A stretch of 64,000 nucleotides of DNA from MKUN01 sp964481425 (GCA_964481425.1 CAYZTM010000004.1:70127-134126), one strand, 5' to 3'. Shown: positions 18,555 to 26,734, counted from the first letter of the stretch. Made by a program: numbers and translations. Notes: a model not told the origin generated them from the letters alone.

Positions 18555-18583
18555 GTTGACAGGTTGATTTGTTGAAAAGTTGA
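18555..18583. repeat. Four GTTGA direct repeats with an 8-bp period
   Basis: GTTGA occurs at 18555, 18563, 18571 and 18579. The array sits just upstream of the gyrB promoter box and could bind a regulator. Confidence 0.6.
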
Positions 18584-18743
18584 TAAGTTTTTTGGAGCAT
18601 GATGTGTGAAATGTGATGGAACGCGACAATGTGATAAAATGTGACGTTTTTAGGTTCCCGGGGTATGATCAGCCTCCCGATAGCAACCGGCACAGGCTGC
18701 TTCGTTCTTTTCTATTCGAAACGCATCTTTTGAGCTCTCTTTC

Positions 18744-18773
18744 AAAAGTAAACGCGATAAAGTGTTTACTTTT
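18744..18773. repeat. Perfect 10-bp inverted repeat
   Basis: AAAAGTAAAC and GTTTACTTTT are separated by 10 nt. No T run follows a G+C-rich stem, so it looks more like an operator-type site than a terminator. Confidence 0.45.
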
Positions 18774-18964
18774 CAAAGGGCCTGAATGAGCGGAAAGCCC
18801 CGTTACTACTGCTTTATGAGCATAAACCATATGTTCACAAAAGTCATTCGGTTCGCCTTTGCGGTAGCCATATATCAAAGAGCTTCAGCAGGCCGCTGCA
18901 GGGCAGGGGGCTGCTTCGGTGCAAAGTTCTGTGGCGGCCGGCAGTATGGCAAAACGGTTTTTTA

Positions 18965-19011
18965 TGCTACCCCTGTTTGGGGGGTATGCTACCCATGGAA
19001 ATGGGGTATGA
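18965..19011. repeat. Tandem TACCC/GGGTA hairpins
   Basis: ATGCTACCCC-TGTTTG-GGGGTATG is followed at once by CTACCC-ATGGAAAT-GGGGTATG. The two hairpins look like diverged copies of one about 23-bp unit. Confidence 0.5.
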
Positions 19012-19085
19012 TAAAAGATCTTTTGCGGTTACCTGTCGAAACTGACATATCTATGTATTTTGTAGCTTTATCAAAAACCTGAGAT

Positions 19086-19502
19086 ATGCGACACCTGCTC
19101 TTTGCCATACTGCTGGTACTGCCCCTGCTGGCCGGCGCACAAACGCAAAAAGACTACGAGCATGCCCTGGCCACCTTCCAGGACCTTTACAATCGCGACC
19201 AGGCCGCTGCCATCAATGAAATGTGGCCTGTAAGCATACGCAGAAAAATACCCGTACCGCTCTGGGACGATAATAAACAGGCCTCGCTGAAGCAGCAATA
19301 CGGTAAATTCCTCTCCTTTAAGTATGCGGGCATTGACGAGAACGACCACGACAAGGTGAGGCTGTTCTACGTGAAATTTGAAAAATCGACCCATATGCTG
19401 AGTATGACCCTCGATAAAGACCGCATGCTGGGCGACTTCAGGCTACAGACCTCGAACAAGTACATCGACGAGGTATTTAAAAAAATGCAGCAGGGGAAGT
19501 AA
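19086..19502 (+). CDS. Small secreted protein, DUF3887-like
   Basis: A 138-residue protein with a signal peptide (MRHLLFAILLVLPLLAGAQ) and a small alpha/beta domain. The overall pattern (helix, then KYxxKxF-type strands) resembles DUF3887 proteins, which have an NTF2-like fold and no settled function. It is followed by a repeat-rich spacer and is not in an operon. Confidence 0.5.
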   Translation: MRHLLFAILLVLPLLAGAQTQKDYEHALATFQDLYNRDQAAAINEMWPVSIRRKIPVPLWDDNKQASLKQQYGKFLSFKYAGIDENDHDKVRLFYVKFEKSTHMLSMTLDKDRMLGDFRLQTSNKYIDEVFKKMQQGK

Positions 19503-19517
19503 GGACTGTATTGGGCT

Positions 19518-19850
19518 GTGCTTCGCCAATCAGGAGATTGGCTACCTGTGCGCCGTAGGAGGTGGAGTCTTCACTGAGCGGTGGGATATTGCTCAACATG
19601 CCATCCGTGAACTCCGGTTGCAAACCGGCTGAATTTACAAGACACAAGTCCGCCAGGAAAATAGCCACGCTACAGACTCGCGCCAGTTGGTCACACCGGT
19701 AGCCAATCTCCTAATTGGCGTAGCATATCGCTCATCCGGTACAAAATTCCGCATATACCACCCAGTTCGCCGTAGTCTCCGACTCCGTCGCAGCGGTAGC
19801 CAATCTCCCGATTGGCGCAGCACATTACCCACCATTCCCTGCTGCCCACC
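19518..19850. repeat. Three copies of a GCCAATC palindromic repeat
   Basis: The spacer 19503-19971 has no gene but holds three related units centred on hairpins: GCCAATC/GATTGGC at 19526-19543, GCCAATC/ATTGGC at 19703-19720 and GCCAATC/GATTGGC at 19800-19817. The first is in one orientation and the other two in the opposite one. Flanks are shared too (TACC on one side, GTGCT or GTAGC on the other, and a GTCGGAGAC-type arm), so the unit is longer than the hairpin. Confidence 0.75.
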
Positions 19851-19971
19851 TACTAAAAGTCCGCGCCCTGGCGAAAAGCAGGCAACAAAAAACTGTAAAG
19901 GAGAAGAATCCCATCGGTATTCACTATCTTGATTAGCAAACAACAAAACGGCAGTTCAAAAAAATGCTTCT

Positions 19972-21063
19972 ATGAAACCCATTGTATTTATGCTGTGCCT
20001 CCTGCTGGCAGCAGTGCCTGCCCACAGCCAGGATATACGTAAAGACGTTGCGCAGCTTGCCGATAAATTGGCCGAACACAACAGCATATTGGGTGAAGCG
20101 ATCGGGGAAGGGGGCGATACACCACCGGAATATAAAATATATGATACCCTATGCCACCTTGCCACCCAGGATGAATTGCTCGCCCTGCTCAACCATCCCG
20201 GTCCTGCGGTACGTGGCTACGCTTTTCAATGTCTTAAATACCGTGGTTATAAAGACCTGTTTGGGGCCTTTATTGCACACCTGCAGGATACATCTCGGGT
20301 CTATACTATGTCCGGCTGCATGTCCGGCGATTATTATACGATCGACTATTACCTGGGTGTCCTTGATCCGGGCTATGCTACAATACTGCAGTACTCAGGG
20401 AACTGGAGGTACAAGCCCGACCTAAGCAGCGCGCAATTTGCACTGCTCGACAGCATCCTGATATTTGGTAATGTGCACGATATGGTGCTAAAAAGAGCCC
20501 TTGTTGCCTCCCTTAAACCCGAACCCCGGTATTACGATGCACTTAGAAGAATGATAATTGAATACAGTTATCCTTTTGCATTGCTAAAGCTCGCATCTTA
20601 TAAAGTACAGGCCGATACTGCGCTGGTAAAGGATATGCTCGTGGACACAAGCTATCGGTATCCTGATATATGCCAGCAGGACTATGCGCTCAAGGCAGTG
20701 GCCAAATGGCCGGATACTGCATTCTATCCGCTGCTGGTAGCTATTTTCCAGGCAAATTTCATCACCCCGTCACCTCGTGATAGCTGGGGGCTCGGCTACC
20801 AGTTTTGGGGCGATCTGTTCAATGCACTTGCATTATATCTATGTGATGAGACCTACCGCATCTTTGAAAAGGCCGCGACCACTTCCGATACCCAATTGCG
20901 TGATTACTGCGCCAAGGGCCTTTACATCGCCATTGGCAGGCACCCCCAGGAATTATTCCGGCCACTGCAAGACAAGATCGTGCTCGATGCTGGTACAAAA
21001 GAAAAAGCAGACCAGGCGATAGAAAAATATGCTTGTACAGTACCGCCCGAAAATGGACAATAG
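19972..21063 (+). CDS. Secreted protein with HEAT-like helical repeats
   Basis: A 363-residue protein with a signal peptide (MKPIVFMLCLLLAAVPAHSQ), predicted to be periplasmic or surface-exposed. The first half has paired helices (LLALLNHPGPAVRGYAFQCLKYRG) like HEAT repeats, and further helical pairs follow. It has four cysteines near residues 110-117 and elsewhere but no enzyme motif. No family was recognised. Its stop is 80 bp before the RAYT gene. Confidence 0.55.
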   Translation: MKPIVFMLCLLLAAVPAHSQDIRKDVAQLADKLAEHNSILGEAIGEGGDTPPEYKIYDTLCHLATQDELLALLNHPGPAVRGYAFQCLKYRGYKDLFGAFIAHLQDTSRVYTMSGCMSGDYYTIDYYLGVLDPGYATILQYSGNWRYKPDLSSAQFALLDSILIFGNVHDMVLKRALVASLKPEPRYYDALRRMIIEYSYPFALLKLASYKVQADTALVKDMLVDTSYRYPDICQQDYALKAVAKWPDTAFYPLLVAIFQANFITPSPRDSWGLGYQFWGDLFNALALYLCDETYRIFEKAATTSDTQLRDYCAKGLYIAIGRHPQELFRPLQDKIVLDAGTKEKADQAIEKYACTVPPENGQ

Positions 21064-21143
21064 CTGGACGCACTACCACGGCTGACCACTCTCAAAATTC
21101 TGGATATCTTCATTTGGAAACCCCTAGTCAAAAGTCTAATGAA

Positions 21144-21749
21144 ATGCTATTCGAAGTAAATGACCTTATCCATATTTATAACAGGGGAAACAATAAACAG
21201 CAAATATTTTTCAATGATGACAATTACTCCTTTTTCCTTGAAAAAGCCAACAAACATATATTCTCTGTTGCCGACATCCTTGCATATTGTTTGATGCCTA
21301 ATCACTTCCATTTCCTTGTTCGTGCCACTGATCATTCATGTAAGCCTAAGAATATAGGTAACCTTATCTCTACAGAATTAGCAAACGGGTTCCGAATCCT
21401 ACAAAGCTCTTATACTGCTGCGATAAATAAGAAAGAGAGCCGCACAGGTTCGTTATTTCAGCAAAATTGCAAATACAAAATACTAGTCAATTCAGACACC
21501 AATAATGCATTGCACAATGATTATGCAACCATTTGCTTCCATTACATTCACCAGAATCCACTAAAAGCACAGTTGACAGATAAACTTGAAAATTGGAAAT
21601 TCTCTTCTTTTAATGAATATATGCATACGAGGAAATTCTCTCTTTGTAAAACTGAAGCTGCTTATGAAGTGTTGGATATTAGCCGGGAACGCTTCTACGA
21701 TAACAGCTACCAAAACATATCGCCTGAATTGCTGGAAAAGATATTCTGA
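21144..21749 (+). mobile_element. REP-associated tyrosine transposase (RAYT, Y1/IS200-like)
   Basis: A 201-residue single-strand DNA transposase of the Y1 HUH family. The HUH motif is PNHFHFLV (H54, H56) and the candidate catalytic tyrosine is Y134 in FHYIHQNP. The YNRGNNKQQIFF start is typical of the family. ATG 21144 is chosen because an earlier start at 21033 overlaps the previous gene and adds unrelated sequence. RAYTs bind and cut short palindromic REP sequences; a six-unit REP-like array begins 25 bp after its stop. No flanking insertion-sequence ends are seen, as expected for a RAYT rather than a complete IS. The gene has lower G+C than mutL. Confidence 0.88.
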
Positions 21750-21773
21750 ACCTGGTAAAGCGACTCCATGCTT

Positions 21774-22041
21774 TGCACTTAACGTGTCTGACCGCATCGG
21801 AGCGGTGCTGACACTACCTGCACCTAACGCGTCTGACCGCATCGGAGCGGTGCTAACACTACCTGCACCTAACGCGTCTGACCGCATCGGAGCGGTGCTG
21901 ACACTACCTGCACTTAACGTGTCTGACCGCATCGGAGCGGTGCTGACACTACCTGCACCTAACGCGTCTGACCGCGGGAAGCGGTACTGACGCTACCTGC
22001 ACTTAACGCGTCTGACCGCGGGAAGCGGTACTGACGCTACC
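21774..22041 (+). repeat. Six-unit REP-like tandem array
   Basis: Four 45-bp units (21774-21818, 21819-21863, 21864-21908, 21909-21953) are followed by two of 44 bp (21954-21997, 21998-22041). Each runs TGCAC(C/T)TAACG(C/T)GTCTG, then ACCGC-loop-GCGGT, then (G/A)CT(G/A)AC(A/G)CTACC. The loop is ATCGGA in the first four and GGGAA in the last two, so two subtypes are present. The array begins 25 bp after the RAYT stop and ends 12 bp before the mutL promoter box. Confidence 0.92.
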
Positions 22042-22053
22042 TGTTTTATTACT

Positions 22054-22061
22054 TACCTTTG
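22054..22061 (+). promoter_or_regulatory. mutL -7 promoter box
   Basis: TACCTTTG ends 17 nt before the mutL GTG. Its -33 region would fall inside the last REP-like unit. Confidence 0.5.
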
Positions 22062-22078
22062 CCCAAAATTTTATCGCT

Positions 22079-23905
22079 GTGCCAGATATCATCCAGCTAC
22101 TTTCCGACCATATAGCCAACCAGATCGCCGCAGGTGAGGTGATCCAGCGGCCTGCGTCGGCAGTGAAGGAACTGCTGGAGAATGCCATAGATGCAGGCGC
22201 TACCGAGGTGCAACTGGTGATAAAGGACGCAGGCAAGGAACTGGTGCAGGTAATAGACAATGGCAGCGGCATGAGCCCCACCGATGCACGCATGAGCTTT
22301 GAGCGGCATGCCACATCGAAGATCCGCAATATCGACGACCTCTTTACCATACGCACCATGGGCTTCCGTGGCGAGGCCCTGGCCTCGATAGCGGCCGTGG
22401 CACAGGTGGAGCTGAAGACGCGCAAGGAAAGCGATGATGCGGGCAGCCGCCTGGTGATAGAGGGCACCGAAGTGAAAACACAGGAGGCCTGCGCCACGCC
22501 AAAGGGCACCAACATCATGGTGAAGAACCTGTTCTTTAATGTGCCTGCACGCCGCCATTTCCTCAAGAGCAATACTACCGAGTTCCGCCATATCATGGAT
22601 GAGTTCACAAGGGTGGCGCTGGCGCACCCCGAGGTGGCCTTCCGCCTCTGGCACAACGGCACGGAGCAGTACCACCTCGAGGCGGGTAACCTGAAAACTC
22701 GTGTTGTTTCATTGCTGGGCGGCTCGTATGAGAAGAACCTGGTACCGGTATCGGAGCAGACCGACCTGCTGAACATCAACGGCTTCATCGGCAAGCCGGA
22801 GGCAGCTACCCGTACACGTGGCATGCAGTTCTTCTTCATCAACAACCGCTTCATCCGCAATGCTTACCTGCACCATGCAGTGAGCACGGCCTACGAAGGG
22901 CTGATAGAAAAAGAGGCCTTCCCTTTCTACGTGCTGTTCCTCGAGATAGACCCCGCGCGCGTGGATGTGAATGTGCACCCCACCAAGCAAGAGGTAAAAT
23001 TTGAGGACGACCGCCTGATGTATGCTTACCTGAATGCTGCGGTGAAACATGCACTGTCGCGATACAACATTGCCCCCTCGCTCGACTTTACACTGAACCC
23101 GGAGATACAAAGCCTGCCCTCGGTACAGCTGCCCATGACGGACAAACAGCGCGAAACGACCGGGCAGGGTTATCTCAGCAATACCTTCAGCAAAGGGGGC
23201 CAGGCGCATTTTGTAGAAAAGAGCGATAGCCTGAAACACTGGAAGGAGCTATATGCCATAGCTGCCAACCCTGCCATGCAAAACCTTCCTTCGGATGCAG
23301 ACCAAACAACCCTGCACACCGAGAGCGAAACGGCTGCAACAGCACAAAAGAACACCCTGCTGGTGCAGGGCGAGCTGCTGGTGACGACGGTAAAGTCGGG
23401 GCTGATGCTGGTACACATACGTCGCGCGCAGGAGCGCATCTGGTACGAGCGCCTGCTGGAAGAATGGAACAGCGGCGCCACACCATCGCAGCAATTATTA
23501 TTTCCCGTATCCTGCGAACTGAACGCACAGGATGCCCTGCTGCTAAATGAGGCCCTGCCCGACCTGGCCCGCATCGGTTTCGACATTGCACCCTTCGGGC
23601 AAAACACCTTCGTGGTGCAGGGCGTACCCACCGACCTGCCCGCAGGCGAGGAGCGCAACGTGATAGACGAAGTGATAGATGAACTGAAACATGAATCGGC
23701 AGATAGCACATCGAAACGCTCGGAGCGCCTGCTGGCGCAAATGGCGCGCCGCCTGAGCCGCAACAAATTTGCCATACAGCAACCCGAAGGGCAGCAGGCA
23801 CTGATAGATGAGCTGTTCGCCTGCAGCCAGCCTGAGTACACGCCTGCGGGCAAAAAAGTATTCACCATGATGCGCAAAGAAGACCTGGACGGACTGCTGG
23901 GATAG
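22079..23905 (+). CDS. mutL: DNA mismatch repair protein MutL
   Basis: A 608-residue GHKL ATPase that links MutS mismatch recognition to strand removal. It starts at GTG with MPDIIQLLSDHIANQIAAGEV; ATP-binding motifs are ENAIDAGA, DNGSGM and TMGFRGEALASI. The C-terminal dimerisation domain is present, but the endonuclease motif of many MutL proteins (DQHA-X2-E-X4-E) reads HIRRAQE at residues 446-452, lacking the catalytic Asp and His while keeping the later Glu residues. The CPHGRP-type zinc motif is also missing. Nicking activity is therefore doubtful. The promoter sits just after the REP array. Confidence 0.95.
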   Translation: MPDIIQLLSDHIANQIAAGEVIQRPASAVKELLENAIDAGATEVQLVIKDAGKELVQVIDNGSGMSPTDARMSFERHATSKIRNIDDLFTIRTMGFRGEALASIAAVAQVELKTRKESDDAGSRLVIEGTEVKTQEACATPKGTNIMVKNLFFNVPARRHFLKSNTTEFRHIMDEFTRVALAHPEVAFRLWHNGTEQYHLEAGNLKTRVVSLLGGSYEKNLVPVSEQTDLLNINGFIGKPEAATRTRGMQFFFINNRFIRNAYLHHAVSTAYEGLIEKEAFPFYVLFLEIDPARVDVNVHPTKQEVKFEDDRLMYAYLNAAVKHALSRYNIAPSLDFTLNPEIQSLPSVQLPMTDKQRETTGQGYLSNTFSKGGQAHFVEKSDSLKHWKELYAIAANPAMQNLPSDADQTTLHTESETAATAQKNTLLVQGELLVTTVKSGLMLVHIRRAQERIWYERLLEEWNSGATPSQQLLFPVSCELNAQDALLLNEALPDLARIGFDIAPFGQNTFVVQGVPTDLPAGEERNVIDEVIDELKHESADSTSKRSERLLAQMARRLSRNKFAIQQPEGQQALIDELFACSQPEYTPAGKKVFTMMRKEDLDGLLG

Positions 23906-23949
23906 TAGTATTAGATTTCCTCACATTCAGCACATTAGCGCAATTTGAC

Positions 23950-23957
23950 TAAATTTG
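23950..23957 (+). promoter_or_regulatory. -7 box of the PaaE-like gene
   Basis: TAAATTTG ends 8 nt before ATG 23966. A TTG start at 23945 would lie within it. Confidence 0.55.
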
Positions 23958-23965
23958 CCGCCGCT

Positions 23966-25054
23966 ATGTCTGCGTTAAAGTTCTACCCCCTTAAGGTAAT
24001 AGACGTGAGGCCCGAAACGGCCGACTGTGTATCGGTGGCCCTGGAAGTGCCTGCCGACCTCGCCGAAACATTCCGTTTTGCGCCGGGGCAATACCTTACT
24101 TTCCGCAAGCATATTGACGATACCGAGATACGCCGCTCCTACTCCATATGCGTTAGCCCCAAAGAGGGCGAACTGCGCGTGGCCATCAAGAAGGTAGAAC
24201 AAGGTGTGTTCTCCGGCTATGCACACAGCAGCCTGAAAAAAGGCGACCTGCTGGATGTGATGCCCCCCCTGGGCAAGTTCACCCCACACCCTTCGGAAGC
24301 TAAGCATAAGGAATACATAGCCTTTGCCGCAGGCAGCGGTATCACGCCCATCATGAGCATCATGAAGAGCGTGCTGGAGGATGAGCCCAACAGCAGCTTC
24401 ACGCTCATATACGGCAACCGCAACCGCAATACCATCATCTTCCGCGAGGAGATAGAGGGGTTGAAGAACAAATACATGCAGCGCCTGCGGGTGTACCACA
24501 TCCTGAGCCGCGAGTATATGGACGTAGAGCTCTTCAACGGACGGATAGATGCCAATAAATGTGCAGCCTTCTGCGATTCGCTCATCGATATCAAGACCAT
24601 TGATGAGGCCTTCATTTGCGGGCCGGAAGAGATGATCCTCTCCGTAAGGGAAAAACTGGTGGAGATGGGCATGCCCTCGTCGCATGTGCATATAGAGCTC
24701 TTCACCTCGCCCGACCAGCCCAAAGCCTCGCATGAAAAATGGGTATCCGATCACAAAGAGGAAACAGGCCCGGTAAGCAAAGTGAGCATCACGGTAGATG
24801 GCGCTACCTTCGAGATGGACCTGCCTTATAACGGCCCCAGCATACTGGATGCGGCCCTGCAACACGGCGCAGACCTGCCCTATGCCTGCAAGGGCGGTGT
24901 TTGCTGCACCTGCCGTGCTAAAGTGGTGGAGGGCAAAGTGGATATGGAAGTGAACTATTCGCTGGAGCCGGATGAAGTGGAAGCTGGTTTTGTGCTCACC
25001 TGCCAGTCGCACCCCACAACGGAAAGGGTGGTGGTGGATTTTGATGCGCGGTAG
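23966..25054 (+). CDS. paaE: PaaE-like ferredoxin-NADPH reductase of phenylacetyl-CoA epoxidase
   Basis: A 362-residue iron-sulfur flavoprotein that passes electrons from NAD(P)H to an oxygenase. Domains in order: FAD-binding (RRSYSICVSP near residue 60), NAD(P)-binding (GSGITPIMSI near 123), and a C-terminal plant-type 2Fe-2S ferredoxin (CKGGVCCTC plus a later Cys in LTCQSH). This layout matches PaaE, the reductase of the PaaABCE epoxidase. The partner genes paaABC and paaD are at 41.9-48.7 kb, so the reductase is unlinked. A hydroxylase reductase for another substrate is possible. Confidence 0.8.
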   Translation: MSALKFYPLKVIDVRPETADCVSVALEVPADLAETFRFAPGQYLTFRKHIDDTEIRRSYSICVSPKEGELRVAIKKVEQGVFSGYAHSSLKKGDLLDVMPPLGKFTPHPSEAKHKEYIAFAAGSGITPIMSIMKSVLEDEPNSSFTLIYGNRNRNTIIFREEIEGLKNKYMQRLRVYHILSREYMDVELFNGRIDANKCAAFCDSLIDIKTIDEAFICGPEEMILSVREKLVEMGMPSSHVHIELFTSPDQPKASHEKWVSDHKEETGPVSKVSITVDGATFEMDLPYNGPSILDAALQHGADLPYACKGGVCCTCRAKVVEGKVDMEVNYSLEPDEVEAGFVLTCQSHPTTERVVVDFDAR

Positions 25055-25079
25055 GGGCTGGATGCTAATACTTCCGAAA

Positions 25080-25466
25080 TTATTTTAGCCATTCATAACT
25101 TCTTACATAATGTGCTCTATCGTTGTCATCTTCGGGCTCATTGATGTATTTATCAATATACTGTACTGAACAATACCCAATTAGGGAACTATCAATCTCC
25201 AACAGAAAAGTATCAAAGTCCGGATATAAATTTCTGTAGTTTGTTAACAAGTCATGAATCAAATAATAAACATGTTTTCTTTGCCATTCGGCAGATTTCA
25301 AATTTGACACTATTGTTTCAATACGTCGCTTACAATCATCTATTTGCAATTGATTGCTTCCCTGTCTGCCAATGATTAATATCTCATTACGGATATTCTC
25401 ATAATCTTCAGGAAAACTATCAATAATGCTCTTAAGGTAATTTATATCACGTGTATTTTTTTTCAT
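25080..25466 (-). CDS. Hypothetical protein, AT-rich
   Basis: A 128-residue, mostly helical cytoplasmic protein (MKKNTRDINYLKSIIDSFPEDYENIRNEI). No signal peptide, membrane helix or known motif. It is more A+T-rich than the genes on either side, so it may be a recent arrival. It lies 32 bp from arfB in the same orientation. Confidence 0.5.
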   Translation of the reverse strand: MKKNTRDINYLKSIIDSFPEDYENIRNEILIIGRQGSNQLQIDDCKRRIETIVSNLKSAEWQRKHVYYLIHDLLTNYRNLYPDFDTFLLEIDSSLIGYCSVQYIDKYINEPEDDNDRAHYVRSYEWLK

Positions 25467-25498
25467 AAATTTTCATTGGATAACTGAAACTAAAGAAA

Positions 25499-25888
25499 CT
25501 ACAGTCCCCTTCTCATTTGCTTTTTCATTGACTCCCGGCGTTTTGATTCGAGGCGTCTTTCCTTAGCTTCTTTCGATGGTTTGGTGGCCTTGCGTTTCTT
25601 AGGCTTTACAATGCTTTGCGCTACCAGTTCATCCAGTTTTCTTTGGGCTATTTGTTTGTTCTCCAGTTGCGAGCGGGTCTCGCTGCTTTTGATGATGAGG
25701 TAACCGTCCTTATTGATACGATTCTTCAGCTTATCGAGGATACGCTCTTTTTCTTCCGGTGTGAACAGGGCTGAGTTCTGCACATGCCACCATGCCTCAG
25801 CAAGGGTCTCCACCTTGTTGACGTTCTGGCCCCCCTTGCCGCCGCTGCGGGCGGTGCGGAAGAATATTTCTGTTGACAGATCGCGCAT
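25499..25888 (-). CDS. arfB: Peptidyl-tRNA hydrolase ArfB (ribosome rescue)
   Basis: A 129-residue release-factor-like protein that frees peptides from stalled ribosomes. The catalytic GGQ is in RSGGKGGQNVNKV near residue 20, and a basic tail (KKRKATKPSKEAKERR to RRESMKKQMRRGL) is present, which in ArfB enters the mRNA channel. The start at 25888 (MRDLSTEIFFRT) is chosen over 25954: the longer frame would run through its own promoter box at 25903-25896. The promoter ends only 7 nt upstream, so the mRNA is probably leaderless. Confidence 0.92.
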   Translation of the reverse strand: MRDLSTEIFFRTARSGGKGGQNVNKVETLAEAWWHVQNSALFTPEEKERILDKLKNRINKDGYLIIKSSETRSQLENKQIAQRKLDELVAQSIVKPKKRKATKPSKEAKERRLESKRRESMKKQMRRGL

Positions 25889-25895
25889 GGCGCTG

Positions 25896-25944
25896 CAAAG
25901 ATAAAGCAATACAGGCCATCGCATTTCATTGTTCCCTACCTTTG
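25896..25944. promoter_or_regulatory. Divergent promoters of arfB and the hydroxylase gene
   Basis: Minus strand TATCTTTG (25903-25896) ends 7 nt before arfB. Plus strand TACCTTTG (25937-25944) ends 4 nt before ATG 25949. Both predict leaderless transcripts. Confidence 0.6.
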
Positions 25945-25948
25945 CAGC

Positions 25949-26731
25949 ATGCATTTCAGCTCGTACTGGCAGATATTACTGGTGCTCGCACTGCGCTACC
26001 TCATCATAGCAGGGCTGGGCTGGATGATATGGTACCGCTTCATCCGCAACAGAGTGTTGTATAAAAAGATACAGCTCCGTTTCCCCGCTAATAAAGACTA
26101 TGCGCGCGAGATCAGCTACTCGCTGCTCACGGTGTTCATCTTCGCTGCTGTACCTGCCCTGATGCTGCTGACACCTTTCCGGCAATACACACAATACTAC
26201 CGGGACATCGATGCGCACAGCCGCCTGTGGTTCTGGCTGGCCTTTCCCATGATGTTCCTGCTGCACGATGCTTATTTTTATTTTGCCCACCGTTTCATGC
26301 ATCACCCAAAGGTTTTCAGGGCCTTTCATTTAATTCATCACAAGTCCACCAATCCTTCGCCATTTGCGGCCTTTGCTTTTCATCCTCTCGAGGCAGTGGT
26401 AGAGGCGGGCATCTTCGCAGTGTTCGTGATGGTGATGCCCTTGCATCCCTGGCATTTGTTCGTTTTCTTCTTCGTGATGATCGTGTATAATGTGTACGGG
26501 CACCTGGGCTGGGAGCTGTATCCGAAGGGCTTCTCCAAACATCCCATCGGCAAATGGATCAATACCTCGATGAGCCACAACCAGCACCATCAATATTTTA
26601 CCGGCAATTACGGGCTTTACTTCCTGTGGTGGGACAGATGGTTCGGCACCCTGCGGGAAGATTATGATGCGAAGTATGATGAGGTGATGACGCGGCCTCA
26701 CCCCGACCTTCTCCAAAGGAGAGGGAGTTGA
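25949..26731 (+). CDS. Sterol desaturase/fatty acid hydroxylase family protein
   Basis: A 260-residue integral membrane di-iron enzyme of the fatty acid hydroxylase superfamily. Histidine clusters that bind the iron are HDAYFYFAHRFMHH, HLIHHKS and HNQHHQ. Membrane helices are near residues 8-28, 58-76, 90-108 and 145-172. Substrate unknown; lipid or carotenoid hydroxylation is typical. The last dozen residues (RPHPDLLQRRGS) are encoded by a palindromic repeat (CTTCTCC AAA GGAGAGGGAG) rather than family sequence. It converges on the next gene with a 3-bp gap. Confidence 0.83.
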   Translation: MHFSSYWQILLVLALRYLIIAGLGWMIWYRFIRNRVLYKKIQLRFPANKDYAREISYSLLTVFIFAAVPALMLLTPFRQYTQYYRDIDAHSRLWFWLAFPMMFLLHDAYFYFAHRFMHHPKVFRAFHLIHHKSTNPSPFAAFAFHPLEAVVEAGIFAVFVMVMPLHPWHLFVFFFVMIVYNVYGHLGWELYPKGFSKHPIGKWINTSMSHNQHHQYFTGNYGLYFLWWDRWFGTLREDYDAKYDEVMTRPHPDLLQRRGS

Positions 26732-26733
26732 CA
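26697..26733. repeat. CTCC-AAA-GGAG palindromic repeat at a gene end
   Basis: CTTCTCCAAAGGAGAGGGAG, preceded by CTCACCCCGAC, encodes the C-terminus of the hydroxylase and fills the gap to the convergent gene. Confidence 0.5.
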
Positions 26734-26734
26734 A

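Larger units (their letters stand above)
18417..19085. other. Gene-poor 669-bp region with repeats and hairpins
   Basis: No convincing gene. It holds the gyrB promoter box (TATCTTTG on the minus strand, 18528-18521), four GTTGA repeats spaced exactly 8 bp apart (18555, 18563, 18571, 18579), several ATGTGA repeats (18611, 18629, 18639), a perfect 10-bp inverted repeat (AAAAGTAAAC / GTTTACTTTT, 18744-18773) and two adjacent hairpins built on TACCC/GGGTA near 18966-19010. Confidence 0.6.

Noticed and set aside
18669..18878. A 69-codon minus-strand reading frame in the gyrB upstream region
   Set aside because: Composition is unlike a protein, it covers the inverted repeat at 18744-18773, and it has no recognisable promoter or family pattern.
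21561..21990. Repetitive reading frames across the REP-like array with a DRIGAVLTLPAPNAS-type repeat
   Set aside because: They are a by-product of 45-bp units (a multiple of three) keeping frame; the last units of 44 bp break it. No start or signal fits.
21774..22041. CRISPR array
   Set aside because: Units are contiguous 44-45-bp repeats with no unique spacers, and no cas gene is near.
22003..22860. Long minus-strand frame opposite mutL
   Set aside because: Antisense shadow of a G+C-rich gene; composition rich in Ser, Arg and Cys with no domain.
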